From contig DAISIK010000027.1 of assembly GCA_036822055.1 (NCBI GenBank), forward strand, positions 1-44,401: a DNA stretch of 44,401 nt, read 5' to 3'. Positions within the stretch are counted from its first letter, which is position 1. Each line of letters begins with the position of its first letter. Origin of the DNA: DAISIK01 sp036822055 (lineage in GTDB: Bacteria; Verrucomicrobiota; Verrucomicrobiia; Opitutales; Puniceicoccaceae). Made by a program: the position numbers and the translations under genes. Of the stretch, positions 17,400-25,641 are shown one piece after another. The notes below the pieces were generated by a model that worked only from the letters and a program-made list of their open reading frames with translations, searched no databases and was not told where the DNA came from.

Positions 17400-17903
17400 C
17401 TAGGATTGAGGTGTTTCGCGGGCCTCTGGGCGAAAGTGACGGTTGAGGCAATGATGCACGTTTTGGGGGACGAGGCCGGTTTGACGATTGGTGAAGCGAT
17501 AAACTTGTTTGACGAGATTTGAGCTGGTGTAGAAGAACTTCTCGTTCGGCATGAGGTAGATGGTTTCGATGCCACCATCGAGATTTCGATTCATCTGGGC
17601 CATCTGAAACTCATACTCGAAGTCGGAGACTGCTCGAAGCCCACGAATCAGGGCGATAGCACCAACCTTTCGAGCGAAATCGACCAGCAGGCCATCAAAG
17701 GTGAGGACCCGAACGCAGGAAAGATCCTGAATGTTCTCCTCGATGAGTAATTTCCTTTTTTCAACGGAAAAGATGGGCCCTTTGGTTTCGTTTGCCGCCA
17801 CTGCAACGATCAGCTCATCAAAGATACGGGTTGCCCGACGCAGGACGTCAAGGTGACCGAGGGTCACGGGATCGAAGGTTCCGGGATAAATAGCAAGACG
17901 CAT
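17400..17903 (-). CDS. coaD: Pantetheine-phosphate adenylyltransferase
   Basis: CoaD adenylates 4'-phosphopantetheine to dephospho-CoA, the penultimate step of coenzyme A synthesis. The 167-residue product opens with MRLAIYPGTFDPVTLGHLDV, containing the nucleotidyl-transferase TxGH motif. It also has IRGLRAVSDFEYEFQMAQMN, the conserved hexamer-interface and substrate block, and the YTSSNLVKQV region. The length equals that of the family. It is the first gene of a three-gene minus-strand unit, followed directly by pgpA. Confidence 0.96.
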   Translation of the reverse strand: MRLAIYPGTFDPVTLGHLDVLRRATRIFDELIVAVAANETKGPIFSVEKRKLLIEENIQDLSCVRVLTFDGLLVDFARKVGAIALIRGLRAVSDFEYEFQMAQMNRNLDGGIETIYLMPNEKFFYTSSNLVKQVYRFTNRQTGLVPQNVHHCLNRHFRPEARETPQS

Positions 17904-18117
17904 AACTTTTGGGAAGAAAGTTGGAGATGTCTCAAGAGGGCGACAACCTCAAAGGTTAGGGATGATTGGACCGACGCACTTGAAGAGAGTGACGGGTCAG
18001 CTGGTTGAGGATCGGGAGGGAGAAGCAGCGGCCTGAATCGATGGGCTTCCGCATGAATCCAGCCGTTGATTTTTTCGAGGTTGCCAATGGCATGGGTGAA
18101 GCTTCAAGTGGCAGGGT

Positions 18118-19857
18118 ATGATCGCAGACCGCTGGAATCATCGAACTGGAGCGATCCTTGCAGTAGCTGGTAGCGCCGTGGGATTGGGGAATTTCCTGCG
18201 ATTCCCCGGCAAGGTAGCTGAGTACGGCGGTGGGGCCTTCATGTTGGCCTATTTCATATCCTTCCTCATCATCGGACTGCCGATATGCTGGGCTGAATGG
18301 ACGATGGGTAGGCAGGCAGGAAAAAGCGGGTTCCATTCGGCACCCGGCATTTTCAATATTCTGACGAGAAGGCCGGAGTTTAAATATCTCGGCGTCATCG
18401 GGGTGGTTGTTCCGATAGGGATCTACATGTACTACGTTTACGTTGAGGCATGGTGTCTGGGGTATGCGGTTAATTTCCTCAAGGGGTCGATGGATTTTGG
18501 CTCAGCGGGAGACTCAAAAGACTTTTGGTTCTCCTTTGTGGGAATGACAGAGAACGGCGCGGGAATGCGTTTTGAGCCCGGGGCGGTTGGATTTTTTGTC
18601 GTTATTTGTTTTCTTCTTAACTTTTACCTCGTTCGACGGGGTGTGGCCAAGGGCATCGAATGGTTTTGTCGGATCGCCATGCCGCTTTTGATTGTGCTGG
18701 CAGTGATCGTTCTGATTCGGGTGCTCACCTTGGGAACACCGGATCCGAATCAGCCCCAGCTGAATGTCCAGAATGGATTGGGTTACATGTGGAACCCGAC
18801 GAAGATTAAGATTCAAGTTCTTGACGAAGGAGCGGAGGGGGGACCACAGTTTTTTGATAAGGAAGAATTCGTTGGCAGTTTCGAACAGGCAACGGCCCAT
18901 GTAGCAACCTTGGGAGGAGGGGAATTTCGGGTGGTAAAGGTCACGGTCTGGGAGCAGTTGGCTCGCCCCGAGTTATGGTTGGCGGCTGCTGGTCAGATCT
19001 TCTTCTCGCTGTCGGTAGGCTTCGGGGTGATCCTGACCTACGCAAGCTACTTGAAGGAGAGGGACGATGTCGTCCTGGGCGGATTGACGGCATCGAGTGC
19101 CAATGAGTTCTGCGAAGTGGGATTGGGCGGGATGATGACCTTGCCGGCGGGTTTTGCCTTTTTGGGGGCAGCCGGACTTGCTGGTATGGGAACGTTCAGC
19201 TTGGGGTTCATCGCCTTGCCGATGGTTTTCGCGAATATGTGGGGCGGAGCGATCTTTGGATTTCTCTTCTTCAGCCTTCTTTTCCTGGCAGCGGTGACGA
19301 GTTCCCTCTCGATGCTCCAGCCGGGAATCGCTTTTCTGCAATCGGCTGCGGGGATGAGTAAGGATCGAGCGGTTACGTTGATCGCGATCATTACAGGCTT
19401 GGGAACTGCTTTTGTGATGTGGTTTAGTGCTGGGGCGAAGGCCCTTGATTCGATGGACTTTTGGTTGGGTAACATGCTGATCTTTGTTTTGGCTACCTTA
19501 CAGATCATCATTTTTGCCTGGGTGGTTGGAATTGAGAAAGGACTAGAGGAGGCCAACCGTGGGTCGATAATCCGAATTCCGCGGATTTTCGGGTTCCTTA
19601 TGAAATATGTAACACCGATATTTCTGATCTCGGTTTTCATCCTTTGGCTGGTCTACGAGGTCTTCGGTTTGGTCGGTAGCCGGGAGACTAGTGACTATGT
19701 CATCGACCTGGTTGTTGAACCCAACCTGGTGGCCTGGCTCTCCTTGATGATCATCATCAGTCTTGCCCTATTCTTCGGAGCGGTGGTCCACCGCAGCGAG
19801 CGTTACCGGTTGGCGATCCTGGACGAGGTGAGCATCAACGGCGGGAGGGAGAAATGA
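18118..19857 (+). CDS. Sodium-dependent transporter of the neurotransmitter:sodium symporter (NSS) family
   Basis: A 579-residue inner-membrane symporter that would take up amino acids or related amines with Na+. The first span carries the NSS signature GSAVGLGNFLRFP (18-30; the usual Trp is Leu here), with ion-binding backbone positions around it. About twelve spans follow. Between spans 5 and 7 there is a polar segment of about 90 residues (NPTKIKIQVLDEGAEGGPQFF...) that is longer than in LeuT and probably faces the periplasm. The start ATG at 18118 follows AGGG closely. The stop overlaps a 49-codon small gene by ATGA, like transporters that need a small partner. The substrate cannot be read from sequence. 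Confidence 0.9.
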   Translation: MIADRWNHRTGAILAVAGSAVGLGNFLRFPGKVAEYGGGAFMLAYFISFLIIGLPICWAEWTMGRQAGKSGFHSAPGIFNILTRRPEFKYLGVIGVVVPIGIYMYYVYVEAWCLGYAVNFLKGSMDFGSAGDSKDFWFSFVGMTENGAGMRFEPGAVGFFVVICFLLNFYLVRRGVAKGIEWFCRIAMPLLIVLAVIVLIRVLTLGTPDPNQPQLNVQNGLGYMWNPTKIKIQVLDEGAEGGPQFFDKEEFVGSFEQATAHVATLGGGEFRVVKVTVWEQLARPELWLAAAGQIFFSLSVGFGVILTYASYLKERDDVVLGGLTASSANEFCEVGLGGMMTLPAGFAFLGAAGLAGMGTFSLGFIALPMVFANMWGGAIFGFLFFSLLFLAAVTSSLSMLQPGIAFLQSAAGMSKDRAVTLIAIITGLGTAFVMWFSAGAKALDSMDFWLGNMLIFVLATLQIIIFAWVVGIEKGLEEANRGSIIRIPRIFGFLMKYVTPIFLISVFILWLVYEVFGLVGSRETSDYVIDLVVEPNLVAWLSLMIIISLALFFGAVVHRSERYRLAILDEVSINGGREK

Positions 19858-20003
19858 CTTGGGGTGGTTTTCTTGTGATGATGGTTTCGATCGCCAGCGT
19901 AACTTTTCTGTTTAGTTGGTCTGTGTACAAAGTGATTTCAACTCCCGAGAGTTCGGAGGAATCAACAGATTCCGAGGTGACCCGCGACATTGAGGAAGTT
20001 TGA
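19854..20003 (+). CDS. Small single-span membrane protein, probable NSS transporter subunit (MetS-like)
   Basis: This 49-residue frame starts at the ATG inside ATGA (19854-19857), overlapping the symporter stop by four bases. It encodes one membrane span (FLVMMVSIASVTFLFSWSVY) followed by a short acidic, serine-rich tail (TPESSEESTDSEVTRDIEE). In Corynebacterium the NSS transporter MetP needs the small subunit MetS, and MetS-like genes follow many bacterial NSS genes. The position, size and topology here match that pattern, although residue similarity to MetS is slight. I infer an accessory or stabilising subunit of the upstream symporter. Confidence 0.75.
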   Translation: MTWGGFLVMMVSIASVTFLFSWSVYKVISTPESSEESTDSEVTRDIEEV

Positions 20004-20013
20004 CCGGGGGGAT

Positions 20014-20418
20014 ATGAAAAACCGGTTGAGGACCGCTGGGGTCTTGGGATTTCTGGGGGTGGCACTTGGCGCGTTTGGTGCCCATGGATTGGAAGAGGTT
20101 CTGGCTCGATCAGGGCGTCGGGACATTTGGGAGACGGCGGTCTTCTATCATTTGGTCCACGTTCCGGTCCTCCTTTGGCTGGCCGTTCATGGGAGGTTGG
20201 CTCGGGGGTTGAATCCGGCTTTCTGGGTTATGACAGCGGGAATCTGTATTTTTGGGGGAACCCTTTACGCGATCGGGCTGGGGGCACCGTCCTGGCTAGG
20301 GGCGATCACTCCAATTGGTGGAGTTTCTTTGCTGGTTGGCTGGGGATGGATCGTGAAGTGCGCTCTGGCTGTTGAGGCCGGATTGATTCCGGGGGAAGAC
20401 CGTTCGAGGGAAAACTAG
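20014..20418 (+). CDS. DUF423 family membrane protein
   Basis: A 134-residue protein of the DUF423 (YgdD) family, whose function is unknown. The family opening is clear: LGVALGAFGAHGLEEVL, then the WETAVFYHLVHVPVLLWL helix and the glycine-rich spans FGGTLYAIGLGAP and ITPIGGVSLLVGWGW. About four membrane helices are predicted by eye. The start is the ATG at 20014, preceded by GGGGGGAT, a fair ribosome-binding site. It lies ten bases after the small subunit gene, so it is probably co-transcribed with the symporter. Confidence 0.88.
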   Translation: MKNRLRTAGVLGFLGVALGAFGAHGLEEVLARSGRRDIWETAVFYHLVHVPVLLWLAVHGRLARGLNPAFWVMTAGICIFGGTLYAIGLGAPSWLGAITPIGGVSLLVGWGWIVKCALAVEAGLIPGEDRSREN

Positions 20419-20443
20419 CCCACCATCGGGGGTTCTCGGTGGG
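20419..20443. terminator. Hairpin between convergent genes
   Basis: CCCACC at 20419-20424 pairs with GGTGGG at 20438-20443 around a 13-base loop, immediately after the DUF423 stop and 20 bases before the end of the convergent M14-like gene. The T content after the stem is low, so it may be a weak or Rho-assisted terminator. Confidence 0.4.
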
Positions 20444-20463
20444 TTGGTAGCGGGGGGCTACCT

Positions 20464-21294
20464 TCAGTCAGCGGTTTCCCGGTCGGCTGGAAGGTGATCA
20501 GTCTGCAAGAGGCTTGCCCAGACGATTCGGATTGCCTCCAGGTGGGCTTCGATTCTCGGTTGTAGGTTTTTCCCGCTCGGGGTTTCAGTGGTCAGGCAGT
20601 AGTCGGTGAATTGGTTGAGCAGGTAGATCGCCTCGGGCCACTCGGGGCGCTCCTCGGGCTTTTCGGGGATGTCGATCAATCCCGGAGCGCGCGTGGGCCA
20701 GCCATCGATGATGGTGGCTGGTTCGATGCCGGTCGTTTGGGCATAGGCATGAAGAATGGCTGGCGCGAGCGATGGACGATCGAAAGGATTTAGCTCGTAG
20801 AGGTAAGCCCCGGAAGCCTCCCAATCTTCGTGGAGGCAAAGAGCGACCTGGAAGGGGCGGGGCGGAGCATTTCGGGTGAGGGATTGGAGGAGCCTTTGCT
20901 GAGCCCTCACTTCTGGTGGTGTGAGGTGGGTGGACAGCTTGTAGCATCGATTCAGGTCGACGTCCCCGCTAGAGGTTCTTTGGCACCGCGCACAGCCATA
21001 AGGATTCAAAAGGGGGAAAATAACGAGGTTGGCATCTGGATCGGCAAGCAGTTCCAGCTCGAGAGCTTCCAAAAGGGCGCGTGGTCCGGCGGGCTCATCG
21101 CCATGAATACCTGCCGAGAGGTAAAGGGTGGGGCGATTACCCTCGAGCCGCGACAAACAGAGCAGGGGATAGGGCCCGACCGATCCAAAATTGGTAACGA
21201 AAAGATGGTTGGCACGGGCAAGGGTGGAGACCCTCTCAAGGAGGGCGTTGACAGGATCGTCGACTGGTTCTGGGAAGTAGTCTGCGACTGTCAC
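20464..21294 (-). CDS. M14-like zinc peptidase / aspartoacylase-family deacylase
   Basis: A 276-residue cytoplasmic protein of the succinylglutamate desuccinylase/aspartoacylase branch of the M14 carboxypeptidase fold. Zinc ligands are visible in AGIHGDEPAG (His and Glu) and in the later LCLHEDW histidine. The SSGDVDLNRCY block carries the family's substrate-binding Asn-Arg. These enzymes cleave N-acyl amino acids or small peptides; the substrate here is unknown. It starts with GTG at 21294, overlapping the yceI-type gene stop as GTGA, so the two are coupled. Confidence 0.85.
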   Translation of the reverse strand: MTVADYFPEPVDDPVNALLERVSTLARANHLFVTNFGSVGPYPLLCLSRLEGNRPTLYLSAGIHGDEPAGPRALLEALELELLADPDANLVIFPLLNPYGCARCQRTSSGDVDLNRCYKLSTHLTPPEVRAQQRLLQSLTRNAPPRPFQVALCLHEDWEASGAYLYELNPFDRPSLAPAILHAYAQTTGIEPATIIDGWPTRAPGLIDIPEKPEERPEWPEAIYLLNQFTDYCLTTETPSGKNLQPRIEAHLEAIRIVWASLLQTDHLPADRETAD

Positions 21295-21884
21295 TCGGAT
21301 GGCTTTGCTGGGGAGCGGGCTGGCTGTTGGGCGAGTACCTCAAGGGTGATCGTCACGTCGTTTCCGATGGCACCTCGCCCGTAAGTGATACCCCACGAGC
21401 GCCGGTCGAGCTTGGTCTCAACCTCCCAGCGCATGACGTGAAGGTCCTCCGGGGTGCGGGACATTTCCACGAGACGGGCCTCGAGGGTTATTTCGCGGGT
21501 GGTGCCGCGCATGGTTAGGTCACCGGTTACGAGGTAACGGGTTTCGCTCCGGGTGGCTGCCCACTGCGTGCTTTGGAAATGGACCTCGGGAAACGAATCG
21601 GCCTTGAAAAAATCGTCTCCCCTAAGGTGGTTGTCCCGTTTTTTGTTATCGGTATCGATCGCGGAAACCGGGAGCCTCGCCGATACGGTACTTTTTTCAG
21701 GGAGATCGGGGTTGAAGGTCAAAGTTCCTTCAATGCCCCTGAGTTCCCCGGTGACCCTCATGACAAAATGGCGCACGCGGAAAGAGAGGTGAGATTCATC
21801 GGGAACGAAAACGGTTTCGATGGGGGTGGCTGCGGCAGAAGCCAAGCCGAAGATTAGGAAGGCCAGTACCGATTTCATGAGCAT
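21291..21884 (-). CDS. YceI-family periplasmic lipid-binding-like protein
   Basis: A 197-residue exported protein of the YceI family, a lipocalin-like beta-barrel that binds isoprenoid or other amphiphilic lipids. It has a signal peptide (MKSVLAFLIFGLASAAATP). The family pattern is clear: DESHLSFRVRHFVMRVTGELRGIEGTLTFNPD, then DNHLRGDDFFKADSFPEVHF, the GDLTMRGTTREITL strand and the terminal RRSWGITYGRGAIGNDVTITLEV. The start is ATG at 21884 or, two codons later, at 21878. The gene is divergent from acs and coupled to the M14-like gene downstream. Confidence 0.93.
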   Translation of the reverse strand: MLMKSVLAFLIFGLASAAATPIETVFVPDESHLSFRVRHFVMRVTGELRGIEGTLTFNPDLPEKSTVSARLPVSAIDTDNKKRDNHLRGDDFFKADSFPEVHFQSTQWAATRSETRYLVTGDLTMRGTTREITLEARLVEMSRTPEDLHVMRWEVETKLDRRSWGITYGRGAIGNDVTITLEVLAQQPARSPAKPSE

Positions 21885-22021
21885 AACTGCAACCTATTCT
21901 CCGAAAGGCGCAAGAGTTTTGGACGATTCGAGGAGAATTGAGGGTTGTGCCATAAGTTGAAAAATCATGTTCTAGGGAAGGGGTTTCCCCACCTCGCTTT
22001 CACCCCAAACTGCTGCTGCAT

Positions 22022-23983
22022 ATGTCTGACCCAACTTCTCTGGAATCGATCTCTAACGAATCAAGGGTTTTTAGCCCTCCAACTGCCTTTTCTGGTGAGG
22101 CGCGGATCGGTTCGATGACCGAGTACCAAGCAGAGTTTGAACGATCGATGAAGGATCCCGAGGGATACTGGGCCGAAGTGGCAAGTGAACTGGTCTGGTA
22201 CCGTCGGTGGGATACTGTTTTAGACGAAAGCAACAAACCGTTCTTTGAGTGGTTTGTCGGTGGGAAAACGAACATTGCTGCCAATTGCATCGATCGCCAC
22301 CTCGCTGGTCCCGAGCGCAACAAGGCGGCTTTGATTTGGGAAGGGGAGCCGGGGGAGAGTCGTACCCTTACTTATTTTGACCTCTACCGGGAGACCAATC
22401 GATTTGCCAATGCGCTCAAAAACCTGGGGATCAGCAAGGGTGACCGAGTGGCTATTTATTTGCCGATGATTCCCGAGCTGGCGATCGCGGTGCTGGCCTG
22501 TGCGCGGATTGGAGCAGTCCACACGGTGATCTTCGCCGGATTTTCCGCCAATGCGATCCGCGACCGGGTTGAGGATTGTCAGGCGCGTTTGGTCATCACG
22601 GCCGATGGCGGATGGCGGCGCGGTCAGGCCCTTGCCCTCAAGGCGATAGTTGACGAGGCGGTAGAAGCCTGTCCGAGTGTCATGGACGTGGTCCTGGTAC
22701 GGCGAGATACCGGCAGCCACTTCCCGTGCAGATTCGTTGAGGGGCGCGATCACTGGTATCACCGGATGGTTGCCGATCAATCGATTCACTGCCCGCCCGA
22801 AGAAATGGATGCTGAGGACCTGCTCTTTTTGCTCTACACCTCGGGGACGACCGGAAAGCCGAAAGGAATCATCCACACGGTGGGCGGTTACATGGTTTAC
22901 GCGTATCAGACTTTCAAATACATTTTTGATCACAAAGCGACTGATGTTTACTGGTGTACGGCAGATGTTGGCTGGATCACGGGGCACAGCTACATCCTCT
23001 ATGGTCCTTTGCAAAACGCGGCGACCGTTCTGATGTATGAGGGGGCTCCAAACTGGCCGGACAATGGCCGGTTCTGGCAGATTGTTGAAAAGTACGGGGT
23101 GAGCGTTCTCTACACTGCGCCGACGGCGATTCGGGCCTTTATGAAGTGGGGAGACCACTGGCCCGAGAAGTACGACCTCTCCAGCCTGAGGCTGCTCGGC
23201 ACGGTGGGGGAGCCGATCAATCCGGAGGCATGGATGTGGTACCACCGGGTAATCGGTGGGGAAAAATGCCCGATCGTGGACACTTGGTGGCAGACCGAAA
23301 CGGGAGGTATCCTGTTATCTCCGATGCCGGGGGCGACCCCGACTCCTCCGGGGTCGGCAACCCTGCCCTTTTTCGGGATCGACGCGGAAGTTCTGGACGA
23401 AGCGGGAGAACCGGCAAAGGCGGGTATTCTGGCGATTCGGAAACCGTGGCCGGGCATCCTTCGGGGCATTTATGGGGAGCCCCAGCGGTTTGTGGACACC
23501 TATTGGTCGCGCTGGGGAGGCAAGTACTACTTTCCCGGGGATGGGGCACGCCGGGACGCGGCGGGCAACTTCTGGATCCTCGGGAGGGTGGACGACGTAG
23601 TGAACGTGGCGGGCCACCGGATCGGTACGGCGGAGCTGGAAAGTGTGTTTGTCGCTCACGATGCAGTGGCGGAGTCGGCGGTGATCGGAGTACCGCACGA
23701 AATCAAAGGACAGGGCTTGATGGCCTTCGTCACGCTACGGGAAGGAGTGGAGGCAACCGAGGCTATCGAGGAGGAGCTTTTTCAATTGATTGCCAAGGAA
23801 ATTGGAAAATTTGCCAGGCCCGAGCGGATTATTTTTTCGGCGGATTTGCCGAAGACGCGGTCGGGTAAGATCATGCGGAGGCTCTTGAGGGACATTGCTG
23901 AAGGCAGAGCGTTGGGGAATGTGACCACCTTGGCTGATCCCGAGGTGGTGGAGCGATTGAAGAACCAATACCACGAATCCTGA
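22022..23983 (+). CDS. acs: Acetyl-coenzyme A synthetase
   Basis: Acs activates acetate to acetyl-CoA through an acetyl-adenylate in the cytoplasm. The 653-residue product has the length and order of bacterial Acs: N-terminal domain with YQAEFERSMKDPEGYWAEVA, P-loop-like LLYTSGTTGKPKGI, TADVGWITGHSYILYGPL, and DTWWQTETGGI that binds the nucleotide. The C-terminal motif is PKTRSGKIMRRLL, where the lysine is the site acetylated to switch the enzyme off in many bacteria. A monocistronic gene is likely, as the neighbours are divergent upstream and about 170 bases away downstream. Confidence 0.96.
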   Translation: MSDPTSLESISNESRVFSPPTAFSGEARIGSMTEYQAEFERSMKDPEGYWAEVASELVWYRRWDTVLDESNKPFFEWFVGGKTNIAANCIDRHLAGPERNKAALIWEGEPGESRTLTYFDLYRETNRFANALKNLGISKGDRVAIYLPMIPELAIAVLACARIGAVHTVIFAGFSANAIRDRVEDCQARLVITADGGWRRGQALALKAIVDEAVEACPSVMDVVLVRRDTGSHFPCRFVEGRDHWYHRMVADQSIHCPPEEMDAEDLLFLLYTSGTTGKPKGIIHTVGGYMVYAYQTFKYIFDHKATDVYWCTADVGWITGHSYILYGPLQNAATVLMYEGAPNWPDNGRFWQIVEKYGVSVLYTAPTAIRAFMKWGDHWPEKYDLSSLRLLGTVGEPINPEAWMWYHRVIGGEKCPIVDTWWQTETGGILLSPMPGATPTPPGSATLPFFGIDAEVLDEAGEPAKAGILAIRKPWPGILRGIYGEPQRFVDTYWSRWGGKYYFPGDGARRDAAGNFWILGRVDDVVNVAGHRIGTAELESVFVAHDAVAESAVIGVPHEIKGQGLMAFVTLREGVEATEAIEEELFQLIAKEIGKFARPERIIFSADLPKTRSGKIMRRLLRDIAEGRALGNVTTLADPEVVERLKNQYHES

Positions 23984-24150
23984 GGTCGGCTTCCCGTAGT
24001 GGGGTTGCCCGCGGCAGGGGGAAAACGCGGTGGAGGGGGTCGCGACGGTGCGGCAACGGTTGGCAGGATAATGCGCGATCGGAGCTTTGGCTGGCAGTGC
24101 CGGAAGTAAAGATTACAGTCGCACCAGTTGGGAAAGACCTTCATTTAGGA

Positions 24151-24645
24151 ATGATGAGCTCAACCGTTCGAATGGCGCTTTTTGACTCGGACGGCGTCCT
24201 CACGGATGGCGGGGTCTATTTGGACGAAGCGGGAAGGCAGACGCGTCGATTCGACATCAAGGATGGTGCGGGATTGGTGCACTTGCGCGAGAGGGGGGTC
24301 ATTGTGGGGGTGGTCAGTGCCTCACCGGTCGAGGCGGTGGGCGTTCGGATGGCTGCCCTGGGCGGGGAAGAGATCCATCTTGGGGTCAAGGACAAGGTAG
24401 GTTGCATCGATGCCATTTTGGCGAGGCGAAGTTTTAGCTGGAGTGAAGTTGCATACATGGGGGATGATTTGGCAGACCTCGGTGTTTTGGAGAGGGCGGG
24501 GTTTTCGGCGGCTCCGCGGGATGCGGTGGGAGCGGTGCTGCAAATGGTTCGCTGGACCAGCCGCTACGATGGGGGGCATGGAGCGGTTCGGGAGTGGTGC
24601 GACTATTTACGAAGCATCCTTGAGCGAAAGTCCGCGAGCTGCTAG
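24151..24645 (+). CDS. kdsC: KDO 8-phosphate phosphatase (HAD family, KdsC)
   Basis: KdsC removes phosphate from KDO 8-phosphate on the way to the inner core of lipopolysaccharide. This small HAD phosphatase has the catalytic DSDGVLTDG motif (both Asp present), the FDIKDGAGLVHLRERGV block, a serine in VVSASP for motif II, the lysine in GVKDKVG and GDDLADLGVL as motif IV. There is no cap domain, as in KdsC, which works as a tetramer. I choose the ATG at 24151, near an AGGA, giving 164 residues. A GTG at 24097 would add 18 residues and is also possible. The next gene begins 16 bases after the stop. Confidence 0.88.
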   Translation: MMSSTVRMALFDSDGVLTDGGVYLDEAGRQTRRFDIKDGAGLVHLRERGVIVGVVSASPVEAVGVRMAALGGEEIHLGVKDKVGCIDAILARRSFSWSEVAYMGDDLADLGVLERAGFSAAPRDAVGAVLQMVRWTSRYDGGHGAVREWCDYLRSILERKSASC

Positions 24646-24660
24646 AGCATGGAGGCTACT

Positions 24661-25155
24661 ATGAGTGATCTTGTACCAAAGAACAGTTCCTACGCGGGCG
24701 ATGGATTGCGTGTCCTGATCGTGGCCTCACGATTTAATGATGCGTGGGTTTCCCAGCTTTTGGAGGCCGTGATTCAACGTCTGGAGGAGCGAGGTGTCGA
24801 GCTGGAGGACATCAAGGTGGTCCGCGTTCCAGGGGCACTTGAGGTTCCGCAGGGCATCTCGATGGTGGTGGATGCAGAGGAGGACCTTCCGCATGTGGCA
24901 ATCGGCCTCGGGGTGGTGATTGCCGGGGATACCAACCATCATGAAGTGATTGGCAACTCCACCTCACTGATGCTGCAAACGATCGCGATTGACCGGTCGA
25001 TGCCGGTGATTAACGGCATCATTGTCTGCAACACGGAGGCCCAGGCGGATCAGCGCTGTGGGGCGCCGATGAACCGCGGGGTGTCTTTTGCAGAAGCAGC
25101 GATCGAGATGGCTGGTTTGGGTTTGGATCTTTTTGTTGGGGACGAGGATGAGTGA
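24661..25155 (+). CDS. ribH: 6,7-dimethyl-8-ribityllumazine synthase
   Basis: RibH condenses two precursors to the lumazine that riboflavin synthase uses. The 164-residue protein has LIVASRFNDAWVSQLLEA, VPGALEVPQ, IGLGVVIAGDTNHHEVI (with the catalytic histidine) and GIIVCNTEAQA, all family landmarks. The start is the ATG at 24661, because GGAGG at 24651-24655 sits five bases before it; the in-frame ATG at 24649 would place that site inside the gene. It overlaps nusB by eight bases. No FMN riboswitch is apparent upstream. Confidence 0.95.
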   Translation: MSDLVPKNSSYAGDGLRVLIVASRFNDAWVSQLLEAVIQRLEERGVELEDIKVVRVPGALEVPQGISMVVDAEEDLPHVAIGLGVVIAGDTNHHEVIGNSTSLMLQTIAIDRSMPVINGIIVCNTEAQADQRCGAPMNRGVSFAEAAIEMAGLGLDLFVGDEDE

Positions 25156-25624
25156 GAAGGTAAAGGCAGTGAAGCAGTCGCGGAGACGGGCCAACCGGAT
25201 TGCCGCGATGCAGTTTCTTTATGCCTGGGAAGCGAATCCGAGCGAAGTCCAGGCGGACGGTTTTTATACCTTCTTTGAGAACCTGGAAAAACCTCGGGAG
25301 TACTTTCAGTTTGGCGAAGAGCTGGCTCGGGGAGCGGTTGAGCGATTGGGCGAAGTTGATGACAAGATTCGAAAGGTGGCGACCAATTGGGACTTTAGTC
25401 GGATCGCAAAGGTGGATCTGGCGATTCTGAGGCTGGCCGTTTACGAGCTTTATTGGAGAACCGACATTCCTCCGGTAGTTTCGATCAACGAAGCGATCGA
25501 TATTGGAAAAGAGTTTTCAAGTGAAGAGAGCAAACGATTCATCAACGGGGTTCTCGACAAACTGAAGGGTGGACTTAATCGCCCCCTGCGGACGTCGGTA
25601 GCGGTGGAGGACCTTGGATTCTAG
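25148..25624 (+). CDS. nusB: Transcription antitermination factor NusB
   Basis: NusB binds boxA of ribosomal RNA transcripts with NusE and helps RNA polymerase read through terminators. The 158-residue all-helical protein shows RRRANRIAAMQFLYAWEAN at the start and AKVDLAILRLAVYELYWRTDIPPVVSINEAIDIGKEF with SSEESKRFINGVLDKL at the end. The ATG at 25148 overlaps the ribH stop by eight bases and follows GAGG. A longer frame from 25088 would add a hydrophobic leader foreign to the family. ribH-nusB adjacency is common in bacteria. Confidence 0.95.
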   Translation: MSEKVKAVKQSRRRANRIAAMQFLYAWEANPSEVQADGFYTFFENLEKPREYFQFGEELARGAVERLGEVDDKIRKVATNWDFSRIAKVDLAILRLAVYELYWRTDIPPVVSINEAIDIGKEFSSEESKRFINGVLDKLKGGLNRPLRTSVAVEDLGF

Positions 25625-25641
25625 GTAAAACGGAGTGACCA

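Noticed and set aside
22220..23245. 341-codon minus-strand frame opposite acs
   Set aside because: It is the antisense of a well-conserved acs gene and shows no motif of its own.
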